A program made the translations under genes and the position numbers. Shown here piece by piece: positions 19,400 to 28,996 of a stretch of 64,000 bases of DNA. Origin of the DNA: Shewanella sp. SR44-3 (GTDB lineage: Bacteria > Pseudomonadota > Gammaproteobacteria > Enterobacterales > Shewanellaceae); contig NZ_JACJDV010000006.1 of NCBI RefSeq assembly GCF_014163735.1, forward strand, positions 100,068 to 164,067, in the 5' to 3' direction. Each line of letters starts with the position of its first letter. Position 1 is the first letter of the stretch. The notes beneath the pieces are model-generated. The model had not been told where the DNA came from. It did not search any database and saw only the letters and a program-made list of their open reading frames with translations.

Positions 19400-19882
19400 G
19401 TGAAAACCAATTTGATCACGGCTGAAGGTTTGGCCAAGTTAACCCATGAATTAAATTATCTTTGGCGTGAATATCGCCCTGAAATCACTAAGAAAGTGGC
19501 TTGGGCTGCAAGCCTTGGGGATCGCTCAGAAAACGCAGATTACAAAGAGAATAAGCGCCTACTCAGGCAAATCGATGGCCGAGTGCGCTTCCTGCGTAAA
19601 CGCATTGAGGCGTTAAAAGTGGTGCCCTATTCAGCCGAGCAAGAAGGCAAAGTCTTCTTTGGCGCTTGGGTTGAAATAGAGAATGATGAGGGCGTAACAA
19701 AGCACTTTCGCATTGTTGGCCCCGATGAGATTTATGGTGATGCCAAAGATTATATTTCTATCGACTCCCCCATGGCGCGGGCGTTATTGAAAAAAGAAGT
19801 CGATGATGATGCCAGCGTACTGACCCCTACAGGAGAGCAGTTTTGGTATATTAATAAAATCTCCTATCAAGGCCCGCTTTAG
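19400..19882 (+). CDS. greB: transcript cleavage factor GreB
   Basis: I choose the GTG at 19400 (VKTNLITAEG), with AAGAG just upstream, because it aligns with the GreB N-terminus; an ATG at 19322 would add 26 unrelated residues. The 160-residue product has the coiled-coil with LNYLWREYRPE and WAASLGDRSENADY, whose acidic tip residues reach into RNA polymerase, and a C-terminal domain EGKVFFGAWVEIENDEGV and DYISIDSPMARALL, distinctive for GreB rather than GreA. It rescues backtracked polymerase by stimulating RNA cleavage. Confidence 0.95.
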   Translation: MKTNLITAEGLAKLTHELNYLWREYRPEITKKVAWAASLGDRSENADYKENKRLLRQIDGRVRFLRKRIEALKVVPYSAEQEGKVFFGAWVEIENDEGVTKHFRIVGPDEIYGDAKDYISIDSPMARALLKKEVDDDASVLTPTGEQFWYINKISYQGPL

Positions 19883-19894
19883 CTGCTTGCAAGT

Positions 19895-19933
19895 ATTAGC
19901 TTGATAACATTAGCTTGATAACATTAGCTTGAA
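19895..19933. repeat. 14-base tandem repeat
   Basis: Two exact copies of ATTAGCTTGATAAC are followed by a third, partial copy, directly after greB. Slippage could change copy number; no role is known. Confidence 0.8.
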
Positions 19934-20022
19934 AGTTTGACTTCCAAATCTTTGAAAGACAATACAGAACTTAATAGGCGCACCATCATACTGGTTATTC
20001 TAATTTGTGACTTTTCACCTAA

Positions 20023-20050
20023 TAAAAAAGCCTGAGCTGAGCTCAGGTTT
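20023..20050 (-). terminator. rho-independent terminator of the porin gene
   Basis: The stem CCTGAGC/GCTCAGG with a three-base loop is followed on the minus strand by CTTTTTTATT, 27 bases past the stop codon of the porin gene. Confidence 0.9.
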
Positions 20051-20077
20051 CATGTTTTAAAGATTATGACTTGCTAA

Positions 20078-21313
20078 TTAGAAGGCCGCTGTGCCCCATA
20101 ACCAGACTTTATCTGTGTCTACTTTGCCTGCTGCCGCATCGCCTGCGCTATAGGCGGCGTATTTAACCCCTACAGTGTAATTTTTAGCCACGGGCAGGGT
20201 GTAAACCACATCGATTTCTGAGCCTAAATCATCCACTGTTGCGCTTGCTGCATCGGCTTCACTCTCTGTTTCGAATCTGTGGTACATCAAGGTAAAAGCC
20301 CCGCCCGCCACAGGCACTGACACTAAGGCGTACATGTCCACTAAACCTTCTTTAGGCGTGCTTAAAAACATATCGGCCCAGCCATTAAACTTGTGCAGCG
20401 TCGCTAGCGGCGTGGCAAAACCATAAAGGCCATCGTCTGAGCCTAGCACTTCATAGCCAAGCTTAGTGGTGATGCCAGAAAACGCCGCGCCCACTTCTAA
20501 GGCGTAGTAGTTGCTACTAAAATCACTCACGCCACTTTCAGAATCTTGAGTCGCATACTCTAGCGCATACAATAACTTGGCATCTTTTAACTGCTTAGCT
20601 CCATCAAAACGCACCCCGTAAGTATCTAGCGCGTTATTGCTATTATCATCCACTTCTAACAGGTAGCTATAGGCACTTAGTACACCTAAATCTGTTTTTA
20701 GTGAGGCGTTGAGCAAGTGATCTTTGGCATCTAAGTCTTTATCTTCGGCGAAAATCCGATTGCGCTGCGTCACGTACATATAATCGACTTTGAAGGCATC
20801 GGTAAATTGATACCCTAACATCATACCGTCGAAGGTTTGTCTGTCTTGACGCCAGCCCACATCACCCACAAAGCGCTGACCATCAAACATCAGTGCCTGA
20901 CGACCTGCTTTGGCGGTAAAACCTTGGTTTTTATACTGCACATAGCCTTGATCTAATTCTGTGGTTTCAGGATCGGCAATCACTGAATAACCTGCTTGGT
21001 GACCAAGAGAATCGTTGTAATCGTCCATACCGGCAACAACCCGAGAGTCTTCAAACTCGATCACAGATGAGAAGCCATTGAATTCTGCCGTGGTGTAATT
21101 AAGCCGAGTGCGCAGGGTTAACGCATCGGCATCTTTAAGTGCATTATCTTGCTCGACGCCTTCGTAGCGTAAATTAAGGTTAATGCTTGCCTTACCATTG
21201 GTCATTGCACTGGCTAAAGAGTCGGCTTCAGCGCCGTGGGCTACGCCCATGCTAAGTAGGGCCATAGGGGCAAGTACTGCGGCAACACGAACTGCGAGTA
21301 GGCTCTTTCTCAT
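20078..21313 (-). CDS. outer-membrane porin, alginate-export-like family
   Basis: The 411-residue protein has a signal peptide ending VAHGA, then alternating strands rich in Tyr, Asp and Gly, and ends in an aromatic residue (TAAF), as expected for an outer-membrane barrel recognised by the Bam machinery. Segments such as NLNLRYEGVEQDN, LRTRLNYTT, KAGRQALMFDGQRFVGDVGWRQ and FKVDYMYV resemble the alginate-export (AlgE-type) porin-like family widespread in Shewanella and Pseudomonas. The substrate is not deducible; many family members are general or organic-acid channels. A terminator follows. The ribosome site AGAGGA is slightly far from the ATG. Confidence 0.8.
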   Translation of the reverse strand: MRKSLLAVRVAAVLAPMALLSMGVAHGAEADSLASAMTNGKASINLNLRYEGVEQDNALKDADALTLRTRLNYTTAEFNGFSSVIEFEDSRVVAGMDDYNDSLGHQAGYSVIADPETTELDQGYVQYKNQGFTAKAGRQALMFDGQRFVGDVGWRQDRQTFDGMMLGYQFTDAFKVDYMYVTQRNRIFAEDKDLDAKDHLLNASLKTDLGVLSAYSYLLEVDDNSNNALDTYGVRFDGAKQLKDAKLLYALEYATQDSESGVSDFSSNYYALEVGAAFSGITTKLGYEVLGSDDGLYGFATPLATLHKFNGWADMFLSTPKEGLVDMYALVSVPVAGGAFTLMYHRFETESEADAASATVDDLGSEIDVVYTLPVAKNYTVGVKYAAYSAGDAAAGKVDTDKVWLWGTAAF

Positions 21314-21631
21314 CTCATCATCCTCTGCTGATATGACTCATTGGTATGGCATATCATTATTTTTATTGGTTTGAGTGTTAGTTTTGACCTCAAACCATGG
21401 CGGTAAAGCATCATGCTTAAGGTATAAATAATTCGCTTGTTAAACTAACACCCTAAGGCGGAGGATTTTGTGGCATAGAGCACAATTTATTAAGGTTATA
21501 ACCCCTGCATTAGCGATATTGAATCTATCTGAGATCCAGCCCCCAAAGCTTGCCGCAACGGGCGCAAGATCACTTAGCTCACTGCTATAACAGTCGTATT
21601 GATCAAAAACACCAGCCATAGCAATTAATTA
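21314..21631. other. intergenic region upstream of the porin gene
   Basis: About 318 bases. A weak hairpin GCCATA/TATGGC overlapping the stop of the next gene and followed by TGTTTTTG on the minus strand (about 21604-21640) may terminate that gene; the rest should carry the porin promoter. Nothing else recognised. Confidence 0.4.
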
Positions 21632-22102
21632 TTATGGCGTTTTTGCAACATCCACGGCTTTAGGTTCAATTTTAGTGTTTTGATCATGCACTAAATACCA
21701 GCCATCTCCTTGCTTTTTAAATAACAAACTCAAGTAATGGTCTATGTGATAAGGCTTACCATCGCGGTCATCTTCATCATAACTGACAAGCAGCAACGCA
21801 TTTGCCATTTCAGCGCTTTTCTCAACACTGATAATTTTATAATTAAAATGCCAACCTGAAGTGGCAAACCACTCTTTAAGCATGGCGCGATACTCACTAG
21901 CATCACCAAAAAATGCGCCATTGGGTAAAATAAAGGTCAACCGTGATTGCTGACTGATAGTAGATTCAAAAGCGGTAAAATCTCTGGCTTTAATGGCCGT
22001 CAAATGCTTATTAAGAGTGCAATCAAAATCACAACTGTAGGCGTTAGTGCTCAATAACAGGCTTGCTGCTATCACAGCCTGTTGGGCTATCCTTATGCTC
22101 AT
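21632..22102 (-). CDS. exported NTF2-like (DUF4440-type) protein
   Basis: Two in-frame ATG codons follow AAGGAG; the second (22102) has the proper six-base spacing, giving 156 residues beginning MSIRIAQQAVIAASLLLSTNA, a signal peptide. The mature part starts with a C-D-F-D-C pair, possibly a disulfide, and has the ARDFTAFES, GWHFNYKI and DGWYLVHDQNT features of SnoaL-like domains. Reaction unknown. It is a paralogue-type neighbour of the protein at 4516-4938 and is divergent from ompR. Confidence 0.7.
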   Translation of the reverse strand: MSIRIAQQAVIAASLLLSTNAYSCDFDCTLNKHLTAIKARDFTAFESTISQQSRLTFILPNGAFFGDASEYRAMLKEWFATSGWHFNYKIISVEKSAEMANALLLVSYDEDDRDGKPYHIDHYLSLLFKKQGDGWYLVHDQNTKIEPKAVDVAKTP

Positions 22103-22461
22103 ACTCATCTCCTTATTCAACATCACTCAAATTTGCATAACTCAATGTGGGGTTGCGCGGCTATATTTGGTTATTTTATAAGCTAAGAGGCACCTGCAAA
22201 AAACGCAAGCAGTAAGCAGCTGATCCGAATTAGCCTTAGGGCCAAAATGCAACTGCAAGTCATTGAAAGCAATTTAGTTACAATTTATTCAATGATTACC
22301 GAAGATATGAAACACTTTGTATTTCAATATTTTGTGAACTCTTTTATCCTAAAAGACGCTACTAATCCCTTGAGCTGATATTGATGAAGCTATTAGCTCA
22401 CCATTAAACTGGTTATATTAAACCAGCATACGCATTTAAAAATCACCTAAAAGGATATTTC

Positions 22462-23184
22462 ATGGGCCAGGAAACATCGAAAATACTTGTCGTCGATGAT
22501 GATATGCGACTTCGTTCATTGCTGGAGCGCTATTTAGTAGAGCAAGGTTACCAAGTGCGTAGCGCTGCCAATGCCGAGCAAATGGACCGCCTGCTTGAGC
22601 GTGAAAACTTTCATCTTTTAGTGCTGGATTTAATGCTGCCTGGCGAAGATGGCCTATCCATTTGCCGTCGTCTACGCCAACAAAATAACCCCATCCCCAT
22701 TGTGATGCTCACAGCAAAAGGCGATGAAGTCGACCGTATTATCGGCCTAGAGCTTGGCGCAGACGATTATCTACCTAAGCCGTTTAACCCAAGAGAACTG
22801 CTAGCGCGGATAAAAGCCGTGATGCGCCGCCAAGCGCCAAAAGTCCCCGGTGCACCAGCACAAGCAGAAGAAAGCGTCAGCTTTGGTGAGTTTTCACTTA
22901 ACTTAGCGACCCGTGAAATGTTTCGCGGCGATGAGAGTATCGCCCTCACCAGTGGCGAATTTGCGGTACTTAAAGTATTAGTCAGCCACCCTAGGGAGCC
23001 ATTATCTCGCGATAAACTGATGAACTTAGCCCGAGGCCGAGATTATTCCGCCCTTGAGCGCTCAATTGACGTGCAAGTATCACGTTTACGCCGCCTCATC
23101 GAAAAAGATGCCACCAGCCCAAGATACATACAAACCGTTTGGGGCCTTGGTTATGTGTTTGTTCCCGACGGTGAAGCCAAATAG
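22462..23184 (+). CDS. ompR: response regulator OmpR
   Basis: The 240-residue protein has the receiver domain with phospho-acceptor Asp56 (LLVLDLMLPGEDG), TAKGDE and Lys in PKPFNPREL, followed by the OmpR-type winged helix (SRDKLMNLARGRDYSALERSIDVQVSRLRR is the recognition region, seen in part). It matches E. coli OmpR along its length. With EnvZ it controls porin and envelope genes in response to osmolarity and pH; the porin at 20078-21313 is a plausible target, by inference. Ribosome site AAAAGGA; envZ starts 29 bases after its stop. Confidence 0.95.
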   Translation: MGQETSKILVVDDDMRLRSLLERYLVEQGYQVRSAANAEQMDRLLERENFHLLVLDLMLPGEDGLSICRRLRQQNNPIPIVMLTAKGDEVDRIIGLELGADDYLPKPFNPRELLARIKAVMRRQAPKVPGAPAQAEESVSFGEFSLNLATREMFRGDESIALTSGEFAVLKVLVSHPREPLSRDKLMNLARGRDYSALERSIDVQVSRLRRLIEKDATSPRYIQTVWGLGYVFVPDGEAK

Positions 23185-23213
23185 CTTAAGCAACCTCAGA
23201 GCAAGAGAGCATA

Positions 23214-24530
23214 ATGCAGAGAAAATGGTGGCGCCGCTTCCTCCCCCAAAGCGCGTTTAGTCAAACCGTGGTCTTGATAGGCAGCCTGCTGCTGATTAAC
23301 CAGCTGGTGTCTTACCTGTCTGTGACTGTGTACTTTATCAAACCCAGTTACGAGCAAATAAACCAGCTTATTGCCAGACAAATCAATCTCTTGTTTGTTG
23401 ATGGGGTTGAAGTGGGGCGCGAGCACTTAACCATAGTCGATGCCTTAAATGCCAAAGTCCGTGATGATGGCATGCGCTTTTACAGTCAAAAACAGGCTAT
23501 GCGCGCCGGTGTCGAACAGGCTACCTACTATGGGTTTCTGTCGGATCAGATGTCGATGTATTTAGGCGGCGAAGCCGATGTTAGGCTGTCCCAAGGCAGT
23601 GAAATGCAGGTGTGGATCCGCCCACCTCAGGCACCTTCTTTGTGGATAAAAGTGCCCCTAGCCGGCTTTAATGAATCAGATTTATCACCACTAACCTTAT
23701 ACCTTATCGTGATTGGCGCCTTGAGTGTCGCTGGCGGCTGGTGGTTCGCAAGGCAGCAAAACCGCCCCCTTAGACGGCTGCAAAAAGCGGCGTTAACCGT
23801 ATCAAAAGGTGATTTTCCCGAATTACTCCCCTTAAAAGGCTCCACTGAAATTGTTGAAGTGACCCACGCCTTTAATCACATGGCGCAAAGCATGAAACAG
23901 TTAGAGCAAGACAGGGCGCTATTGATGGCAGGGATCTCCCATGATTTACGCACGCCATTGACTCGCATTCGGCTCGCTTCTGAAATGATGGTTGAAGAAG
24001 ATCAATACCTTAAAGATGGCATAGTCACAGATATTGAAGACATGGATGCAATTATTAATCAGTTTATTGCCTATATTCGCCACGACAGAGAAACCCCTAG
24101 AGAGCCGGATAATATTCTGCGCTTAATCCAAGAAATTGCTCAACAAGAGATACACCGCGAAGGGGAAATTGAATTAGCGCTTAACGATTGCCCCGACATC
24201 CCCATGCAAAGTGTCGCTATCAAGCGAGTATTGAGCAATTTAGTCGAAAATGCCTTTAGATACGGTAATGGCTGGATAAAAATCAGCACCTATAATGAGC
24301 AAAAATACGTGTGCTTTAGCGTAGAAGATAATGGCGCTGGTATCCCTGAAGATAAAATCGATGAACTATTTCAACCTTTTACTCAAGGCGATAGCGCTAG
24401 AGGTAGCACCGGCTCTGGTCTTGGGCTTGCCATTATCAAGCGTATTGTCGACCGCCATCATGGCAAGGTTAAACTCAATAACCGCGCACAAGGCGGTCTG
24501 TGTGCCAAAGTGTACTTACCTAAGGTCTAA
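23214..24530 (+). CDS. envZ: sensor histidine kinase EnvZ
   Basis: The 438-residue sensor has two membrane helices (about residues 16-40 and 160-178) around a periplasmic domain, a HAMP segment (PLRRLQKAA to [11 protein letters not shown]), the dimerisation box H243-D-L-R-T-P and the ATP-binding N, D-NGAGIP and GSGLGLAI boxes. The phospho-His position equals that of E. coli EnvZ. It phosphorylates and dephosphorylates OmpR. The periplasmic part differs from the enteric one, as is usual outside enterics. It forms an operon with ompR and perhaps with the outer-membrane gene that follows. Confidence 0.95.
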   Translation: MQRKWWRRFLPQSAFSQTVVLIGSLLLINQLVSYLSVTVYFIKPSYEQINQLIARQINLLFVDGVEVGREHLTIVDALNAKVRDDGMRFYSQKQAMRAGVEQATYYGFLSDQMSMYLGGEADVRLSQGSEMQVWIRPPQAPSLWIKVPLAGFNESDLSPLTLYLIVIGALSVAGGWWFARQQNRPLRRLQKAALTVSKGDFPELLPLKGSTEIVEVTHAFNHMAQSMKQLEQDRALLMAGISHDLRTPLTRIRLASEMMVEEDQYLKDGIVTDIEDMDAIINQFIAYIRHDRETPREPDNILRLIQEIAQQEIHREGEIELALNDCPDIPMQSVAIKRVLSNLVENAFRYGNGWIKISTYNEQKYVCFSVEDNGAGIPEDKIDELFQPFTQGDSARGSTGSGLGLAIIKRIVDRHHGKVKLNNRAQGGLCAKVYLPKV

Positions 24531-24581
24531 GCTTGCGTCACACAGCTAGACGCAAGCAGTCTTGCAGCACAAGGATCCCTT

Positions 24582-25463
24582 ATGGATAACAACCACTGGA
24601 AAATCGGCCTACTTGTCACCAGCCTTATCGCCCTACCTAGCTATAGCGCGGCCGCATCAGCTAACGCTCACGAGGCGCCCCAAAACTCGCCTTTGGGTTT
24701 ATCACTATTAATGGGAATGGAAAGCTACTTAGACTCCCCTCATAGCTCACTGTCTCGCGGCGCAGGCGTCTCATTTATTTGGGATGAAATGCGTGATCCA
24801 AGCAGCTTCAAAATAGGTCAAGGCGTCATCCAAACACGCTTTACCTATTATTATGAGAAAGACTCTGAAGTTTATGATATCGACAGGTTTAGAAGCTCAG
24901 GCGATGCAAAATTCATCTATCAAGTTCCCTTCGCCCATTTAGGCGCACACCATGACTACCTGCTGAGCTTTCAGGGCCGCTATGAAGGCCACTACAATAG
25001 CCAACAATTAGAAGAGTTTGAGCAATTGGCATTAGCAGGCCTTGCGTTAGAAAGGCGTTTTTCTGATATTAATCATTTTGATGTGGGGCTTATCCTTGCC
25101 GCAGGTTTTAGTGAAGAAGAAAAAGATGATGATTGGCCACGGGAGCAACTGGGGCATGATACCGACGTACTAGGCCGCTCTGGCTTTGGTTTATATATGG
25201 AGTTAAACAACAGCTACACCTTTAGCCACACAGGCGTACAGCTACAAGGCTCAATAAGCCGCTACGCTGGCCACTGGTTTTATGATGATAATCAGTTCTA
25301 TGAAGTGAATAAATTCAATGTCAGAGTGATTGTCCCTTTAGCCAATCAAAACAACTTATTGCGTTTCTCAGGGCAAATTATCGCCAGAGAATACGAGCTG
25401 GATTTAATCGGCTTCAAAGACACCCTCTACCGTGCTGGCATTGAATACCTGCATTATTTCTAA
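24582..25463 (+). CDS. predicted outer-membrane beta-barrel protein
   Basis: The 293-residue product has a signal peptide ending SAAAS, then repeated amphipathic strands rich in Tyr/Phe, with a final strand GIEYLHYF ending in Phe, typical of an outer-membrane barrel. An acidic loop (EEEKDDDW) lies near the centre. No family is recognised with confidence. It follows envZ by 52 bases with its own ribosome site (AAGGAT) and no terminator between, so it may be read with ompR-envZ. A bidirectional-looking terminator separates it from the peroxiredoxin. Confidence 0.65.
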   Translation: MDNNHWKIGLLVTSLIALPSYSAAASANAHEAPQNSPLGLSLLMGMESYLDSPHSSLSRGAGVSFIWDEMRDPSSFKIGQGVIQTRFTYYYEKDSEVYDIDRFRSSGDAKFIYQVPFAHLGAHHDYLLSFQGRYEGHYNSQQLEEFEQLALAGLALERRFSDINHFDVGLILAAGFSEEEKDDDWPREQLGHDTDVLGRSGFGLYMELNNSYTFSHTGVQLQGSISRYAGHWFYDDNQFYEVNKFNVRVIVPLANQNNLLRFSGQIIAREYELDLIGFKDTLYRAGIEYLHYF

Positions 25464-25537
25464 GCTGCCCACACGACTGACAAAGACTATTGACAAAAAG
25501 TCATGCCAAAGTGAACAACAAACGCCGGAGCCCTGCA

Positions 25538-25571
25538 TAAAAAAAGGCCATGATGCATCCATCATGGCCTG
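25538..25571 (-). terminator. strong rho-independent terminator of the peroxiredoxin gene
   Basis: A perfect 10-base stem GGCCATGATG/CATCATGGCC with loop CATC is followed on the minus strand by seven T residues. Confidence 0.9.
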
Positions 25572-25599
25572 TTACATCAACAGCTATTACACGCTGTGA

Positions 25600-26073
25600 T
25601 TACAGTGCAGCTAATACCGCCTCAGCCTTGCTCACTTCAAATGACTTCGGCGCTTCCACGTTTAATACCGTCACTTTGCCATTCTCAATCACCATGGCAT
25701 AACGCTGCGAGCGCACGCCGCCAAAAGCCGCTGTGTCCATTTCAAGCCCTAAAGCCTTGGTGAAACTGGCATCGCCATCGGCAAGCATCATTAGCTCAGA
25801 GGCATTTTGTGCTTCGCCCCAGGCCTTCATCACAAAGGCATCATTTACCGAGACGCACGCTATCATGTCCACGCCTTTAGCCTTAAATTCATCGGCAAGT
25901 ACCACGTAGCCGGGTAAATGTGCTTCAGAGCAGGTTGGCGTGAACGCGCCAGGCACCGCAAAAAGGACCACTTTCTTGCCAGCAAAAAGTTCATTGACCT
26001 GGTGATTGACCATGCCATCTTTAGTCAGTTGACCGAGTGTCGCTGCGGGGAGTTGTTGACCGACTGAAATCAT
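25600..26073 (-). CDS. peroxiredoxin of the Prx5 type
   Basis: The 157-residue protein has the peroxidatic Cys48 within PGAFTPTCSEAH, the signature of Prx5/AhpE-like atypical peroxiredoxins, and CVSVNDAFVMKAWG, also characteristic of Prx5. The glutaredoxin domain found fused to some bacterial relatives is absent. It reduces hydrogen peroxide and organic hydroperoxides in the cytoplasm, using thioredoxin or glutathione. The ribosome site AAGGG lies seven bases before the ATG. It is preceded by the ars operon on the same strand and probably has its own promoter in 26074-26224. Confidence 0.92.
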   Translation of the reverse strand: MISVGQQLPAATLGQLTKDGMVNHQVNELFAGKKVVLFAVPGAFTPTCSEAHLPGYVVLADEFKAKGVDMIACVSVNDAFVMKAWGEAQNASELMMLADGDASFTKALGLEMDTAAFGGVRSQRYAMVIENGKVTVLNVEAPKSFEVSKAEAVLAAL

Positions 26074-26224
26074 AATATTGCCCTTTTAATGGATTAAAAA
26101 ATAACATAAAAACTTGAGATCACTAACATACAGAGGATCGCAAATAATAAACACTGATAAAACCCAGTGGCGTACATTCATCCCCCGACTAAGCCGACTA
26201 ACTCTAAGCCTAAGTCTGAAAACG

Positions 26225-27427
26225 CTATACCTCGATATTACGTGACAACCACGCCGCCAGCACAATAAAGATGCTGGAAATCCATAAACAGGCCGCTAAT
26301 CCATACGCTTGGTATACCCAGCCTGACAGCACAGTGCCAATAAGTCGCCCCATGGCATTGGCCATATAATAAAAGCCCACATCCAGTGAGACGCCTTGTT
26401 TATCGGCAAAACTCACTATCAAGTAACTGTGCAACGATGAATTTACCGCAAATACGGCCCCAAAAATAAGCAGCCCTATGATTAGCGCGTACTCAACATG
26501 AAAATCGGCCCCTAATGCCAAGGCAATCAATGCCGGAATAACACTTAAATAACTGGCCCACACCAATGCCGTGCGCCCTGTAGGCAAATGCCCTTGAGCC
26601 TTAGCCGTGATTTTAGGTGCTAAGGTTTGCACTAAGCCATAACCTATAACCCAGCTTGCCATAAAACCGCCGACCCAAGCCGATGACCAATTAAACTGAG
26701 AGGTTAAAAAAACCGGTAACGCCACCACAAACCACACGTCTCTGGCGCCAAAAAGGCACATTCTTGCCGCTGATAAATAGTTTATTGCGCGGCTTTTTGA
26801 AAATAACTCGCTAAACTTAGGCTTGTTTTTCGCCTTGCCTAAATCTTGAGTTAATTTACATACACTCAGCAGCCACATCAGTGCCAGCATGACTAGCATG
26901 ATCCATATCGCGCCTTGAAACTCGAACAGGCTCAGCAATAGACCACCTAAGAAAAATCCCACTCCTTTAAGGGCATTTTTAGAGCCAGTTAATAGCGCAA
27001 TCCACTTGTACAGCTGGCTTTGCTCATTATCGGCCACCAAGAACTTGATGGCGCTCTTAGCGCTCATCTTATTAAGATCTTTAGCTATGCCAGACAATGC
27101 CTGAGCCGCCATCACATAAACCACAGTTAACAGCTCATTAGGCACAGTTAACATGCCCAGCGCCAATACCTGCAGCCCTAAGCCAATGTTCATGGTGCGA
27201 TTTAGCCCAAGCCTTGCCCCTAACCAGCCGCCAACTAAATTGGTCACTACGCCAAAGATTTCATAAAACAAAAATAGCATGGCGATGTTTAACGGACTGT
27301 AGCCCAGCTGATGGAAATACAGCACCACCAGCATCCGCAGCGCGCCATCGGTTAAGGTAAAGCCCCAGTAATTGGCTGTGATAAGCAAATACTGCCGCAC
27401 GTCTGCTGACAAATCCTTTAAACCCAT
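26225..27427 (-). CDS. arsJ: organoarsenical exporter ArsJ (MFS)
   Basis: The 400-residue, twelve-helix protein of the major facilitator superfamily begins with YLLITANYWGFTLTDGALRM, typical of ArsJ. Its gene follows a GAPDH gene by five bases, the diagnostic pairing: GAPDH makes unstable 1-arseno-3-phosphoglycerate from glyceraldehyde-3-phosphate and arsenate, and ArsJ expels it, removing arsenate without reduction. It is the last gene of the operon. No strong terminator is evident in the short spacer after it. Confidence 0.92.
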   Translation of the reverse strand: MGLKDLSADVRQYLLITANYWGFTLTDGALRMLVVLYFHQLGYSPLNIAMLFLFYEIFGVVTNLVGGWLGARLGLNRTMNIGLGLQVLALGMLTVPNELLTVVYVMAAQALSGIAKDLNKMSAKSAIKFLVADNEQSQLYKWIALLTGSKNALKGVGFFLGGLLLSLFEFQGAIWIMLVMLALMWLLSVCKLTQDLGKAKNKPKFSELFSKSRAINYLSAARMCLFGARDVWFVVALPVFLTSQFNWSSAWVGGFMASWVIGYGLVQTLAPKITAKAQGHLPTGRTALVWASYLSVIPALIALALGADFHVEYALIIGLLIFGAVFAVNSSLHSYLIVSFADKQGVSLDVGFYYMANAMGRLIGTVLSGWVYQAYGLAACLWISSIFIVLAAWLSRNIEV

Positions 27428-27432
27428 AATGG

Positions 27433-28443
27433 CTATTCCTTATCGGCGCGGCCTACCATACGGGCAAGCTCGGCGATGCGATTGGCATAGCCCCATTCAT
27501 TGTCATACCACACGTAGAGCTTCACTTGGGTGTGGTTCACTACCATGGTAGAAAGCGCATCAATAATGCTCGAGCGTGGATCGGTTTTGTAATCAATGGA
27601 CACCAGCGGACGTTCTTCATACCCCATGATGTTGTTCAATTCACCTTGAGCAGCTTGTTTGAGCAGTTGATTCACCTCCTCCACGCTGGTGTTACGTTCA
27701 ACTTCAAACACACAATCGGTAATTGATGCATTGGTTAAAGGAACCCGTATGGCATGGCCATTAAGTTTGCCTTTAAGCTCAGGGAAGATATGGGTAATCG
27801 CAGTCGCTGAGCCTGTAGTTGTCGGAATTAAACTTGTGCCACACGAGCGGGCTCGGCGTAAATCTTTATGAGGCGCATCTATAATAGTTTGAGTATTAGT
27901 AATGTTATGGATTGTGGTCATAGAGCCATGCTTAATGCCTATTTTTTCATGGATAACCTTAACCACCGGCGCTAAGCAGTTGGTGGTGCAAGAGGCCGCC
28001 GTCACTATTGGGTGAATCGCCTTGTCGTATAAGCCATCATTAACCCCCATAACGATATTCAATACCCCGTCTTCTTTCACCGGCGCTGTCACAACCACAC
28101 GTTTTACCCCTTGGTCTAGGTAGGCTTGCAGCAAGGCCTTGGTTTTTATCTTGCCTGACGCTTCAATGACCAGATCACAACCCGACCAGTCGGTATCTTG
28201 AGTGGCGATGTTTTGACTGCAAGGAATGCTTTTACCATTAATCACCATGGCGCTTCCTTCATGAGTGGCTTCATGGTGCCAGCGGCCATGGACGGAATCA
28301 AAAGTCATTAAGTGGGCCAAGGTTGCCGCATCACCAGCGGGGTCGTTAATCTGCACTATTTCAATGTCGTCCCAATCAAAGGCTGTCCGCATTGATAAAC
28401 GCCCCATACGGCCAAAGCCGTTAATACCGATTTTAATTATCAT
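27433..28443 (-). CDS. ArsJ-associated glyceraldehyde-3-phosphate dehydrogenase
   Basis: The 336-residue enzyme has the NAD-binding start [14 protein letters not shown], the catalytic Cys in [10 protein letters not shown] and the closing [13 protein letters not shown]. Its position in the ars operon just before arsJ assigns it to arsenate disposal rather than glycolysis; such GAPDH copies use arsenate in place of phosphate. The ribosome site GAGGA lies nine bases before the ATG. Length is normal for the family. Confidence 0.92.
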   Translation of the reverse strand: MIIKIGINGFGRMGRLSMRTAFDWDDIEIVQINDPAGDAATLAHLMTFDSVHGRWHHEATHEGSAMVINGKSIPCSQNIATQDTDWSGCDLVIEASGKIKTKALLQAYLDQGVKRVVVTAPVKEDGVLNIVMGVNDGLYDKAIHPIVTAASCTTNCLAPVVKVIHEKIGIKHGSMTTIHNITNTQTIIDAPHKDLRRARSCGTSLIPTTTGSATAITHIFPELKGKLNGHAIRVPLTNASITDCVFEVERNTSVEEVNQLLKQAAQGELNNIMGYEERPLVSIDYKTDPRSSIIDALSTMVVNHTQVKLYVWYDNEWGYANRIAELARMVGRADKE

Positions 28444-28469
28444 GTGAGTGTCCTCAATGTGGTTTAAAT

Positions 28470-28961
28470 TTATAAATGTGAATTAAAGTAATCTAATTGA
28501 ACTGGGTGTTTTAGCGCTTTAGGGCGTATTTTCTGCACCGCTTCAATCACCTTGTCCCCAGACCAACCAAACGCTAATAAAATAAGCCCGATCACTAAGC
28601 CTGTTCTGCCTGAGCCGCCTTTGCAGTGAACGGCTATGGTGCCCTTGTTATTGAGCGTATCTAAAATATTAGCCTTGTATGCATTCCACTGAGATTCAAA
28701 GGCTTGGCCTGGAGGTGCATCATCTAAAATAGGGAATTGAAGCCACTTAACGCCTTGTTTTTCACATTCAGTTGGTAATGAGAGCGCGTTATTTTTTTTC
28801 ATTTCTTCATCAAACATCAAACTGATAAGCATGCTAGTCCCAGCTTGTTTAAGGGTAGAAATAGCATCACTTAACATAGCTTCTTTGATACCAGGACACG
28901 GGGTAAAAATAAGTTGCGCACCATTTTCAAGCGATAAAATATCAAAAGGATGTGTTTGCAT
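28470..28961 (-). CDS. dual-specificity/tyrosine phosphatase-like protein in the ars operon
   Basis: I start at the ATG at 28961 (GAGGT six bases upstream), giving 163 residues. The catalytic loop is [10 protein letters not shown] (about residues 118-127), with the Cys and Arg of the CX5R phosphatase motif, and a likely general-acid Asp lies in ILDDAPPG. The fold is like CDKN3/DSP phosphatases rather than the low-molecular-weight type. It sits between acr3 and GAPDH, spaced by 26-35 bases. Its substrate is unknown; arsenate reductase activity, dephosphorylation of a sugar phosphate, or a regulatory role are possible. Confidence 0.8.
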   Translation of the reverse strand: MQTHPFDILSLENGAQLIFTPCPGIKEAMLSDAISTLKQAGTSMLISLMFDEEMKKNNALSLPTECEKQGVKWLQFPILDDAPPGQAFESQWNAYKANILDTLNNKGTIAVHCKGGSGRTGLVIGLILLAFGWSGDKVIEAVQKIRPKALKHPVQLDYFNSHL

Positions 28962-28996
28962 AATGACCTCAAAGATAAACAAATAGAGTAATGTTT

